Source: Capsicum annuum (lineage: Eukaryota > Streptophyta > Magnoliopsida > Solanales > Solanaceae). From it: DNA of 64,000 nucleotides. Position 1 is the stretch's first letter; each line of letters starts with the position of its first letter. Of this stretch, positions 23,740-35,164 are shown piece after piece. Location of the stretch: positions 46,147,748-46,211,747 of the forward strand of contig NC_061121.1 in NCBI RefSeq assembly GCF_002878395.1. The letters run 5' to 3'. The notes under the pieces were generated by a model that saw nothing but the letters and a program-made list of their open reading frames with translations, was not told the DNA's origin and searched no databases. The translations under genes and the position numbers were made by a program.

Positions 23740-24860
23740 TTTTGAGTTAACGAAAGTTAAAAGAAGATGCACTGTTTTGCATTCATTTTTTTATATGATG
23801 CATTAATTTTATGCAAAAAAAAAATATATGATGCACTTTTTTTTATGTACCATTTATTTTTTTTTATATGATGAACTAATTTTGTTTACTATATAAAAAA
23901 ATATATGGTGCATTTTTTTATGCATCATCCATTTATTTTTTATATAGTGCAAAAAATAGTGCACTATATGTATTTTTTCATATAATGCGTCACAATAGTG
24001 CACTATATTTTTTTCCATAAAGAATACAAAATTAGTACACTATCTATTTTTTTCATATAGTGCATAAAAATAATATACTATTAATTATTTTTTATATAAT
24101 GCACTTATTTTGTGTATCATCCATTTTATTTTGTTTTATTTATTTCATAAATTGCATTATTTAAGTGAATTTTTTTAATATATAGCGATTTGAGTGTATT
24201 TTTTATTTATTTATTTTATATAACATTTTTTCTTGCACTCTCTCTTTTTTTTTTATTTCGTACTTATTTAATTTATTTAATATAGTGCACTATTCAATGC
24301 ACTATTCTTTTTTTTTTTTTGTCATATATTGTACCAAAATTTAATTTTTTTTAAATTTTGTCATATGTCGCACTATTTTAGTGCAGTATCTATTATTTTT
24401 CATTTAGTGTATTCAAATAGTGAACTACTTAGTATTTTAGTGCACAGTCTATGTTTTTCATACAACATCATAAATTTTTTATTTTGTATATACTTAATTG
24501 ACACTTTCTTTTATCATATATATTAAATTTGCACTTTGTTTATAATTTTTTTATATAGTGCGCTATATATTTTTTTACAATGGTGCACTATTTTTGTGTA
24601 CCATATAGAAAATAAATGAATGGTGCATAAAAAGGCGCATCATATATTTTATTTTCATATAGTGTACAAAATTAGTGCACCATATAAAAAAAATGGATGA
24701 TGCTCAAAAAGAGTGCACCATATATTTTTTTCATATAGTGCACCATATAGAAAAAAAATGAATGGTGCATAAAAGAGTACACCATCCTTTTTTAACTTCT
24801 GTTAACTCAAAACGTTAAAAAAATGAAACATGGTGTGCAAAAAAATTGCACCAAATCCAC
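23740..24860. repeat. AT-rich field of GTGCAC-centred palindromes
   Basis: Low-complexity T/A-rich DNA in which TATAGTGCACTATA-like palindromes and ATGATGCA or GGTGCAT variants recur, for example near 23950-24010, 24280-24300, 24380-24450, 24560-24620 and 24660-24790. Spacing is irregular (roughly 30-70 bp). No gene is seen; short open frames here are chance. Confidence 0.65.
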
Positions 24861-24980
24861 TTTTGTTACTTTTTAATTTGATGGTATAAATCTGTCACTT
24901 TTTTTTTTATGTTAAGGGGACATTTCAATCGTGCGTTCTTTTGTGGAGTGCTTGTTGCTTCATTTGAGAAACTACTATTA

Positions 24981-25833
24981 GGGGTCGTTTGGTAGGATGT
25001 ATAGGAATAATGTTGAATAAAGTGTATTAACAATACTTGCATTATTAATGCAAGTATTAATAATGTTGATATTAGTTATGCATACATTATTTCTTACACA
25101 TTGTTTGAGCTAATATATTAAAAATAATTATATATTTATATAATCTTTATAAAAAAATATTTATTTACCAAAATATCCTGCTTTGTAAACTTTTTTGACG
25201 CAAGTAGCAACTAATGTAGTTGAAAAGGAAAACTCAATTTCCACTTCCTTCTCCTTCGATTGCTTTGCCGTTTCTCGATCAAATCAGAGGTCCGCTCCTT
25301 TATTCACATTCATTATTTATCATTTAATTTGATCCTTAATGTTGCTGTTTCTTAAGTTCAATTGGATATTTTTCTGGACTCTAAAAGCCCAGCAATAAAA
25401 TTGACGTAATTTTGATCGAAAAAAAAGAAGAAATTGAAAACTAAGAATGATCAAAGGATTACTATAATATTGTTTTGGTAGGATTACTAAAATAAAGGAG
25501 AAAAGCAAATAATGTTTGATTAAGAAGAAGGAAGAAGATGAGGAGAAAATCACCTCTTTTCCATGAAAAGTACAAAGAAATGGAAGGCCGCTTTTACAAT
25601 CAAAGATAGTGGAAAAACAAAGTTGGGACATATTTGTCATTAAATGAGTTATGTGTTGAAATGTATTGTATTACTTATGCATAGAAAATAGTGGTATTAA
25701 TAATGCATAGTTTAATACACAATAAAATGTATAGCTAATGCATAGGGTGAAAAGTTGTATCAAACAAGGTATTAGCAGTATACAAGAATAATGCATGCAT
25801 TATTTTTGTTAACACACCCTACCAAATGACCCC
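24981..25833. mobile_element. PIF/Harbinger-type MITE with TTA target duplication
   Basis: GGGGTCGTTTGGTAGGATGT at 24981 is inverted at the right end (ACACCCTACCAAATGACCCC, ending 25833). TTA flanks both ends, the three-base target duplication typical of PIF/Harbinger. Subterminal AATACTTGCATTATTAATGC on the left and TATTAATGCATAG on the right are also inverted. About 853 bp, no transposase frame. Confidence 0.85.
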
Positions 25834-25969
25834 TTAGTAAGTAAAAGAGAGATAACATTCTAGAGAAAAGAACAACATGTCCTGCATAATGCCGGAGTTT
25901 GAGGAAATTAGCATGTATAAAAGTTATATTTTTAAAGGTTAAGATATTGCTTTTGATAAGAGTCTCGAT

Positions 25970-26354
25970 TAGGGGTGTGCATCGGTCGGTTCAATTCGAT
26001 TTTATATATTATCGGTTTAATTTATCGATTTTGATTTTTAAATATGCTAAACCAATAACCAAATCAATAAGATATTTTTTACCGAGTTTTTGGTTTATAG
26101 ATTTTTTGTCCTTAACGTTTCGATTTTTTATTTAATCGATGAGAAAATACTCATAAAATAGAAATAGTAGTAACTAACATGAAAAAAATCGAATCTTAGT
26201 TGCAATCAAAAATCCTGCATGATGTGTTTTAATTTACAAGAATGTTCAAGTTTGGACTAAATGTTGTTAGGAAAATTAAGAGTTTGTATAATTGAAATAA
26301 TATGTTTGTTAATTTGTAGAAATTAAAGAGAAATTACAAGAAATATATAATGTC

Positions 26355-26398
<44 letters not shown>
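25970..26398. repeat. GGTTCGGTTT-type repeat, left half, split by the outer LTR element
   Basis: GGGGTGTGCATCGGTCGGTT with following TTCAATTCGATTTT and TATCGGTTTAATTTATCG-like text resembles the 5' end of a plant miniature repeat rich in CGGTT. Comparable text (ATCGGTTCGATTTCTGTTAGTTTCGG, near 48460-48488) resumes after the outer element ends at 48327. It includes the (TA)n tract 26359-26397 at the insertion site. Confidence 0.45.
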
Positions 26399-26401
<3 letters not shown>

Positions 26402-27188
26402 GGGCAACGAAATTTTATTAAATTGAAATCTGTACGAAATTCGAATTATATTAAATTTAAAATAGATTAGTCCCAAATAAATATTGCGGATTAATATAAT
26501 TGAATTAATTATTTAAGTCCAAACATGTATGGATTTAATTAAAGTCCAATTTTTATTGGGCTAGCCCATTGATTTGGGTTATAAATGATGAGCTCACTTT
26601 GCTAAGCCCAAGTTATTGTCATATTCTAGAGGCCCAAATAAGCATCATGTGTCAAACGACGTGGCATGCCAAGTCAAGTGAAAGAATCAATAGGACCATG
26701 CCACATGTCAAAATGATGCAGCAGGTCTAGTGAAATCAAAAGCCCATAAAAGATGTCATGTCACTTAAATCTGATTGATCAAAGGAAGTCCATATTCATC
26801 ATGACTCTTCCTTTTCTACAATTATAAATAGGGGTCATAACTCAAAAAAGGACCCCCAGAACTCTAACAAGAAGCAAGAGAAAGCTCATGGATCAAACAC
26901 AAGCATTCAAATCAAGTTCATCAAGATTCAAGATCAAGTCCGCAATATTCAATAACAAGCTCAAAAGCCCTTGAATTCAAGAACAAGTCAAGATCAAGTC
27001 CCTCAAATCAACAAATCAAGTTCAAATTCAAGATCAAGCTTTAAACCCTTGAATTTATATTTGAAAAGGCGAATCAGAAGATTCATAGAGATTGTAACAC
27101 TCACATATTGAAATCAATAAATTAATTATTACAATATTTTCTTGTCTCGATTATCTATTTTTTGGCATCAAAATTTTATTTTTCAACA
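26399..27188 (+). repeat. 5' LTR of the outer element
   Basis: 790 bp. A TATA-like TATAAATAGGGG is at 26823-26834. The R/U5 part is rich in TCAAG/CAAGATCAAG short repeats. A putative primer-binding site, ATTCTGGCACGCCCAATGGG, follows immediately at about 27190; the tRNA was not assigned. Confidence 0.9.
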
Positions 27189-27264
27189 AATTCTGGCACG
27201 CCCAATGGGACAATCTCTACCTCTCATCTCAACTTTTTCAACTTTAAATATTAAGAAAGCTTAA

Positions 27265-27401
27265 ATGACTTTCAAGATGGTCAATTTTCAATCAACTGCT
27301 TCCACGTTAACTGATTCAAAGTTCTCTGCTGAAGTAGAAAGCATTATTGGTGTTACTTTCGGAAGCTTGGGAGCTGTCACAAGGAGCAAGGCCAACATGT
27401 T
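27265..27401 (+). pseudogene. gag of the outer element, N-terminal piece
   Basis: The frame MTFKMVNFQSTASTLTDSKF to RSKANMF runs until the gypsy LTR begins at 27402. The remainder of gag continues beyond 42376, where the frame differs by one base, so at least one further indel has occurred. Confidence 0.7.
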
Positions 27402-27503
27402 TGTAATACCCCAAACTTTTTCTAGCTTAAACTCGTCCCAAAAATATCAAGTATTAGCTTCTTCAATGAATGATGTTTATTTCGTGTGGAATTCTTTAGA
27501 TTT
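27402..27503 (+). repeat. Gypsy 5' LTR, first part
   Basis: This stretch matches the start of the 3' LTR at 40009-40108 and stops at CTTTAGATTT, where the DNA element begins. Confidence 0.88.
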
Positions 27504-28332
27504 AGTAGTCGTTTCGCCTTAAAAACTAAAAATTTTCGGAGTTGGAGTTGAAGTTGGAGTTGAAATTGGAGTTGGGGTTGTGTTTGGCCATGTCTTTTTT
27601 GAATTTTTTTTTTGACTTTTGAAAAAACTTTTTTAAATATGATTTTATGCCCCAACTTTTACAAACGTTTAAAATCACCCAACTAAAATTTACCTACTAA
27701 CGAAAAAACAACACAATTAGCCACTTTTATAAAAATAATTACATATACATGGCCATATTTAATGAATTTCAATTATGACATATATAATATTTACATTAAT
27801 AGCCGTTTAAACATATTTAAAAATTTTAAATATGGACGTTATATTAACATATCACTGCTTCCTATTTTTTAGATAACAAATATTATCTTTCAAACAAATT
27901 TATTTTTTTAGGAATTTATTTAATTTATTTCCTTTATTTTCCGTTCCTAGACAATAGGAAATGATGAGTTGTTATTAAATTTTAGGGTGCCGCTAATTTA
28001 TTTCTTTAATTTTCTTATACATGAAAGATTTTACTATGTGTGAATGAATTATTTCTATGTAAAACATACTTTGCATATTTATGATATATTATATCATATA
28101 CCATAAATTTATAAATATGCTTAGTATGTTTCTTTTATACTTTGTATATTTATATATGTGTGTATATGGTATAAACTTCATATATAACATACTTTGTATA
28201 TTTATGTTATAAATATGCTTAGTATGTTTCTTAATACTTTGTATATTTATATATGTATGTGTATGGTATATACATGGTATAAACTTTATATATAGCATAC
28301 TTTGTATATTTCTGTTATAAATATAATGCTTT

Positions 28333-28566
28333 TGTTATGAAATATAAAGAAAAAATAAGAAGAATAAATAGAGAGAGAAGACGGAGACTTATTTATTTCT
28401 CTTGATGGATGAGAGATCGTAAGATTGTAAATACAATGAACAAAACCCCTCTATTTATAGGAGAAATTTACTCCTAGTCTGAGTAAATGACGGATGGTTC
28501 AAATCCTAATAGATATCAAAGTAGATCTTGATAGACATTCGCTCTAATGTAAATACATTTATAACA
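28333..28566 (-). repeat. Copia 3' LTR
   Basis: 234 bp. Differs from its partner by about 14-16 substitutions and lacks the partner's 10-bp ATAGATCTTG duplication. Confidence 0.88.
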
Positions 28567-28764
28567 CTCCCCCTTGAATGTCTAATTGGTAGATAATGTG
28601 CCTCGTTAAAACCTTACTAGAAAAAACCAAGTAGGAAAAAAAATTTAGTGAAGGAAAAAGAGTATACGTCTCTAATAATACGCATTTCGGCTGCCTCATT
28701 AAAAACCTTACAAGGAAAATCCAGTGGGACAAAACATCGTAAGGGAAAAAAAGTACAATGCGTA

Positions 28765-29535
28765 TTAACTCCCCCTAATGAGAACATCCTTGAACCTTTG
28801 CATCTCAATCTTGTGCACGATCTTCTTAAAAGTTGTAATTGAAGAAGAATTGGTGAATAAATTAGTCACATTGTCAGTTGAACGAATTTGTTGCGCGTTA
28901 ATATCATCATTCTTTTGTAGCTCATGTATGTAGAAAAGCTTTGGCAAAATGTGCTTCATTCTATCTCCATTTATGAATCCTCCCTTAAGATGTGCTATGT
29001 ATGCTGAATTATCTCTGTATAAAATTGTGGGTAGATTTTCATATTTCATACCATACTTTTCTCGAATGAGATGTATCATGGACCTCAACCATACACATTC
29101 TAGGCTTACTTCATGAATAGCTATTATCTCAGCATGATTCGATGAAGTGGCTATGATAGACTGCTTTGTATATCTCCAAGATATGACAGTATCCCCACAT
29201 GTGAACACATTGTATGTTTGAGACCGAGATTTATGCGAGTTAGATGAGTACCCAACATCAGCATGATCAGTAAGATTGGGACAACAATCGTTAGAATAAA
29301 ATAAACTCATATATCTTATCCCATTTCGATGTCTCCTAGTAGAAGTAGAAATATACCTTGCTAACAAATTGAGCGAATGACTATATTGGGTCTTGTAGTT
29401 TTTTACAAGATACATGAGTGCACCAATTGTACCAAGATATGGTACTTCATAATCAATCCAAATTGGTATATTTCTCATTTCAGCAAATAATCTTATTGCT
29501 TTTGAAAACTCTGCAAGAGTTTCAATAATTTTCAA
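28765..29535 (-). pseudogene. Copia pol remnant, end of reverse transcriptase and RNase H
   Basis: An open frame of 256 residues on minus. It includes YLGTIGALMYLVKNYKTQYS (reverse transcriptase/RNase H connection), HADVGYSSNSHKSRSQTYNV and SWRYTKQSIIATSSNHAEII, which are the hallmark RNase H blocks of Ty1/copia elements, then RDNSAYIAHLKGGFINGDRM and a C-terminal helical tail ending 28 bases past the usual IRRLKDL-type end. Upstream (29540-31678) only unrecognisable decayed text is left. The protein would lack the reverse-transcriptase active site and is not functional. Confidence 0.85.
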
Positions 29536-31678
29536 GCTATAAGCTTATACAATATAAGGATTATCAATAAGTTTTCCAGAAACTTTTATATTTTGAATCC
29601 TTAAAGAAGTTTTCATACAAATTTTGTCAAAGTGACAATATTCAACATTTTATTTGTGACATCTTTAAGTGTCTGGACTGCAAATCAAATAAGTTTTCAC
29701 TTACCAAGATGCATCATTTCATGTCACTTGATAAATGTTTCTACGTCACCATGCTTAAATTAATGTAGAATTCGGATCCTCATAATCTTTCACAATATTG
29801 CATCAATATTGTATCAAAGATATTGATGATATATCATTTTATATCAGTTCATAATGCGACATAACATTTGAGATCTCATCACTTCATTATTTTTAGGTAC
29901 ATGAACCTCTCATAAGGTTTCATGAAGTGGTATGCCGTAGGCTCTTCAAGAATTCATTGCCTTCTTATTAAGATTATTTGCTCCTTATTTTTCAAGGACT
30001 ATTTCATTTGGAACCGATCAGTCTACCACGGTTCACGCATGCATAGACTTTGTCTTTTAGGAACACAAAATAAGAGCACTTGCGCTTAATATGAGATACT
30101 TACAATATTTGACTTGAATTATCTTTTGGATGAGGATATGGTGATAATTTTCAACATATTTCATAGCGCTTATAATCTCCCTATTATGTTAGGAAAACTA
30201 ACATACATCCTCTACTTCTTTGAGAAAGCCATCGTTGTGCATTATGGTATATTTATTAATCGTATACCGCACGTCAAAATTATTAGATGGAATAATTTGT
30301 TTCCGACCTTGAACCAATTGAGGGGGAAGAAATAATCATAATTTATTGGTCTAATACATACAAATGTTATTGCAATATATCATATTTCAGACCAATACAT
30401 TAAGTTTTGTTCTCATTAACAATGGTTTAGATATTTATCGAAGACATTCAATGTTAAACCATCATCATCAAGATGAATTATCTTGATTACACAATCTGAA
30501 AATTATGGTCAATTTATATTGAACAAGTAACTTTATGAATGTCAAACGTAGGTTGACCATGAATGTACATGTGATCATCTTATTGATGCATCTTTTCAAC
30601 ATATCACATGATAGGTGAACGGACCCTTATTCACCTTTTATAATTTTCAGCTTTGAAGGGATCCAATCCCAATATTAGTTGGTCCAACCAACTTGTCATG
30701 AGAACAAACGGCATAAATAATTCTTGAAGAATCTTCTAGTTCTTCAATACATGCACATCTTTGAAATGTCACAATCGTTCATATCAATTTATGAACTTTT
30801 ATTCTAGTAAACACCAAGTTTACCATGACATGTACTTTTTCTTTAGTAAATTTCAGATTTACTATTACATGAATAAATTTCAGATTTACTACTTTAGAAG
30901 TAGATTTCAAAATTATTCAACCTCTTTCGGAGGTGAGTTGTGATACAATCACAATCAAGTGCACGTTTGCATTAATAAGTTTCTCATTCCCCAGAAATGG
31001 AATATAATCGTGCCTTAAGCCTATCAAATTATGATAGTTTATAACCTCTTTCAAGATTTTGCTACTTCAGAAGTAAATCGAGGCATACATATAATGTAGA
31101 GAATTTTTCTCTAGCATATCTTATAATCATATAAGCGTGTGAAAACATCATCACTTTTGATGATCATTATCATATTGTCCCTCCACGCGTATATTCGTGC
31201 ATTTAATCACTTGCCTTCTTTCAATCATATTATGCACTGTTACCACATAAACCTCAAGAATGAAGTAAGTTGTTATATTTCAGACTTATCATATATTGCT
31301 ACTACATTCACTTCATGGAATAAAGCATATTCAAAGGATCGAATTTCAAACTTTTCATCAAACACCCATTATTTTGCCTTAGCCATCACAATATCATCAA
31401 TATGGTGTATTGAGATTCAAACTCAATATTTGATCCATATAAAGGCGTCTTAGGCATGAATCGATGGGACTTGAACCCAACATATTATCATCCTTTTTGA
31501 TAATATTGTTCTTGAGGAATAAATTTAAAATATAAATGGTTCCAAACCAATTAATTTTTCTCAAATCCAACAATAATTATATCATTAATAGAAAAATACA
31601 AATAACATAAGGAATTACTAACCTTGACCTTTAGATTTATAATCTCACCTTATTTGGCAGATCCTCGTGCTGATAACG
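29536..31678 (-). other. Decayed copia interior, no readable domain
   Basis: AT-rich text without a convincing frame. Repeated phrases such as TTTCAGATTTACTA (30850, 30885) occur. The reverse complement near 31466 contains GGTTCAAGTCCCA, matching a tRNA B box by chance or as a relic. Confidence 0.4.
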
Positions 31679-31922
31679 TGTTATGAAATATAAAGAAAAA
31701 ACAAGAAGAAAAAACAGAGAGAGAAGAGGGAGACTTCTTTATTTCTCTTGATGGATGAGAGACCATAAGATTGTAAATACAATGAACAAAATCTCTCTAT
31801 TTATAGGGAAAATTTACTCCTAGTCTGAGTAAAAGACGGATGTTTCAAATCCTAATAGATATCAAAGTAGATCTTGATAGATCTTGATAGACATTCACTA
31901 TAATGTAAATACATTTATAACA
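31679..31922 (-). repeat. Copia 5' LTR
   Basis: 244 bp. Contains a minus-strand TATA box (TATAAATA, 31805-31798). Carries an extra copy of ATAGATCTTG near 31875-31890. Confidence 0.88.
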
Positions 31923-32264
31923 ACTTTATATATTTATGGGTATAAATATAATACTTTATGTATATGGTATATAAAGGTAGCAGTTGCAGTTTAAGGTATA
32001 AATTTGTTAAATTGGACATATTTTTAAAATATGTATCACTAATTTATATTTTTAGCATATATATGGTATAAACTATTTATATTTGAATAGTATAATAAAG
32101 ATTAAAACTATATAATATTTATAATCAAATTAAAAATGAGAATAATTTGTGGCAGTGGTAAACTAATCTGCTACAACTTTATTAATTCCATAAATATAAA
32201 ACTCAATTATCCATTATTAATTACACGACTATAATTCCTTAAACGTCTGTATCACAATAGAAAA

Positions 32265-32303
<39 letters not shown>

Positions 32304-32699
32304 ATATTATAGTAACTAGATCATTAGCAGTAAAATAATGTCTTAAATAAGGGAGAAAAATAATGATGAGAGAGAAAAAGAGATGTATATTAATTAGGAT
32401 AACATTAAGTTTGAAATTATAATTATCTTATTCTTTAAAACTGTTATATACGTAATATTGAAAAAGTAATGTTATAAGGAGCGTTTTATGTAAAAATTTA
32501 AAATATTAGGGTTGTATTTAATAATAATAAAAGTTGAAATTGGAGTTGAAAAAATGTGAAAACACCAAAAACCTATTTTTCCTTTTCAGAAAAAGTTTTT
32601 GAAATTATTTTTTGAATTTTCATGGTCAAACAGCACAATTTCCAACTCCGGAAAAAAATTTAGAAAAAAAGAAAAAATTTTCATGGCCAAACGGGCCCT

Positions 32700-34959
32700 T
32701 AGACTTTTATTGCGTATGAAATTGAATTAACTTTCCAACGATATAAGATTCGCCTAAATTCGATAACTGGGTAAGAAGTTATGGCTATTTTAAGTTCCTA
32801 TTGCAAAACACCATCATTTGGAACCATAGCGCGTCGCGGAGCAGTGTAAAATCCTGATTATCATTTTCCAGTAGCCCTCCATAATAGCACCGCATCGCGA
32901 AGAGGGTCAATTTCCCACTTGGCAATTTTCAGTGAGACCTCACGATACTGGCGCGTTGCGCCAGTGGTCAAAATGATAAATTAAAGGGCTTTGTGGCGCA
33001 TCACAGAGGCAGCCAAGTTCCTGTTCGTCCCTTTTCCAGAGAGCCACCGCGATAATGGCGCGTCGCGGTGGCCACCTAGTTCGAAAAATTGTACATTTTC
33101 CAGTTTCGTATAAAAGTTTAAGAAGGACATTTTGGTAAATCTCCCAGCTCTTAATTCGTCCTAAACAATGAATTAAACCCCTCCAAAGCACTTTACATCC
33201 AGTTTTCATCAAATCTCTCTCAAGCAAAACCCTAGTTCAACAAACTTCCTCCCCAAGAAATCCAAATTTCTCCATTAATTCTCCAAGACAATTCAAGATT
33301 AAGAATCCCCAATTCAAGAACTCTATGAAGACATCTCTAAAACATCAATAAGGATCCAAGATTCAAGTTTTAGCATCTAGATCATCAATTGAGGTATGTG
33401 GGGTATGAACAAAGATAATCCTTTCATCCTTGTGCCCAAAGCTTGTTTTAAATTCAACTTTTACTGAAGTTTATATGATTCTCCATGAAATTCAAATTAG
33501 GGTTTACAGCTATTATTGTTATTTACAAGCTTATGATATTCCCAATGATTTAGAAGTTGCATTCCAGGATTTTGTTCATATTTCCATGCATATTGCTGAA
33601 ATTTCCAGATTTTATGATGAATATAAATGCTTATATTATCACACATAAATTTTAAGATGTTTTAACATGAGATTGATGCATAGGTCATTATGCCCAAATT
33701 AAGATTGCTATTTCAAGATTATTTGTGCTATGAGCACCCTCAGATAAGATTATTCTCAGATTTTGATAAAGATTTGACCTTTTGGTCCTAAGCTAAGATA
33801 AAAAATTCACTTTGTTCATATAACTTGAGATTTAACCTTGTGTTATTTTTGAAGTGGATTTCTTAAGATTTTGAGCATAAGAGTGGGAGTAGTAGTTAGC
33901 ACCGAGATGGGTAAGTTACTACGGTTTCATACCCCAGAACTATGTGCCACCGTAGGATTAAGATTATTCCTACTTCTACGTGGATGACTCAGATTGTGAT
34001 CACTTAAGATAAGAAGTTCTATTCCGATGGCAAGGGTAGAACAGCCCTACCTAACGGGGGCCAGACATGGGACTCCATAGATGCTCACATGGTGTATGTC
34101 GGTTAGAAGAACCTCCCAATAAGATGTCCCCTACTCTTAAAACGGGTTATTGGCGTAAAGACTTAAGATAAAAGCATATATTTTGAAAGCTGTGGTTTAA
34201 AGATTCTTAAAGTCTTGAGATGAAGTATTCCCTTTACAAATTTATAAGATAAAGTAGCAGCTTTCAGAAAGAACAGATTTTAGAACTGAATGTAATAGAT
34301 CATAAGATTTATATTGTATGCTTTATGGATTATGATTTATGATTTTTTTATATTTTAGATTACTCAAGCCCATGTGAGTCGTTTACATTTAGCATGCATG
34401 GTTTTCTTTATAAATTGTGATATTGTTTACTTATTGCATTCACCCTCATATACTTAGTACATCATCAAAGTACTGATCCACATATACGTCTATGTGCTAC
34501 ATTGTCTCATAATGTAGGTTCAGGTGCTCAGTTTCAGCAGCGTGAGTGATTTTCGAGCATCTCATCTACATCCCTGCAGTTGGTGAGTCCTCACAGTTCG
34601 GGGACTTAGTTATTCATACTTTCAGTTTATTAGTAGATATTTCTTTATTCATTTCAGACAGTTTGAGTCAGTTAGGGCCTGTCCCAGTGACTCTCTAGAT
34701 TCAAATAGTAGAGGCTTGTCGTACTACTAGATTCAGCGTTAGACTTTTGCTTTAGTATTCAGATTCTTAGTATTGTCTTACCAAGATTTATGACATTTCT
34801 ATGCTTTAGATAAGATTTCTGCATTTATTGTGTTTTCATATTCATATTTCCCCTATTTTAAGATCCAGACTTAGTAGAAAGCCGTCAGGGTTAGCTCAGG
34901 ACTACTTGTAGTTTGGAGCACCATATGGTGTCCCGAGAATTAGATTTCAGGGCATTACA
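32700..34959 (+). repeat. Gypsy 5' LTR, second part
   Basis: Collinear with 40110-42376. Near its start it carries five GC-rich TGGCGCGTCGCG-like words (32828-33080), then R/U5 sequence and the terminal GGGCATTACA. Confidence 0.9.
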
Positions 34960-34961
34960 AA

Positions 34962-34981
34962 CTTTGTATCAGAGCCTAAGG
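34962..34981 (+). promoter_or_regulatory. Gypsy primer-binding site
   Basis: CTTTGTATCAGAGCCTAAGG directly follows the 5' LTR. It resembles TGGTATCAGAGC, the usual Met-initiator tRNA priming site, with changes in the first bases. Confidence 0.75.
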
Positions 34982-35164
34982 TTTAGAAAGTCCTAGGGAG
35001 TCAGACAAGACGTGTTATATAGAGTCTTAATCATCGGTGTGAAGCGCGCCACATCTATGAGCAAGAGGCTACGGAGCATTTTAGAAAATCATCTTTTCTT
35101 TCATGATCTATCGTGCATTCAGTGTCTCTATCTTGTTCTAACTTGTGCTTTCACGTGACAGAAA

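Larger units (their letters stand above)
28333..31922 (-). mobile_element. Ty1/copia element, minus orientation, internally deleted
   Basis: Two LTRs (28333-28566 and 31679-31922) share TGTTATGAAATATAAAGAAA and ATTTATAACA ends. Flanks GCTTT and ACTTT fit a 5-bp target duplication with one mismatch. On minus, the 5' LTR is the right one, followed by CGTTATCAGCACGAGGATCT (primer site). A purine tract CAAGGGGGAG lies just before the left LTR. The interior is only 3.1 kb and keeps recognisable coding sequence only for RNase H, so much of pol is missing. Confidence 0.88.
27504..32698. mobile_element. hAT-like DNA element inside the gypsy 5' LTR
   Basis: It interrupts the LTR between CTTTAGATTT and AGACTTTTATTGCG, which are contiguous in the 3' LTR apart from a few bases. 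Flanks TTAGATTT (27496-27503) and TTAGACTT (32699-32706) fit an 8-bp target duplication with one mismatch. The right end, reversed, reads GGGCCCGTTTGGCCATGAAA; the left end reads AGTCGTTTCGCC and then AAAATTTTCGGAGTTGGAG, matched by CCGGAGTTGGAA on the reversed right side. Repeated TTGGAGTTGAA units follow the left end. Without the copia insert it is about 1.6 kb, AT-rich and non-coding. Confidence 0.68.

Noticed and set aside
31440..31500. tRNA-like B box (GGTTCAAGTCCCA on minus)
   Set aside because: No A box at suitable distance and no cloverleaf could be drawn; it lies in the decayed copia leader.
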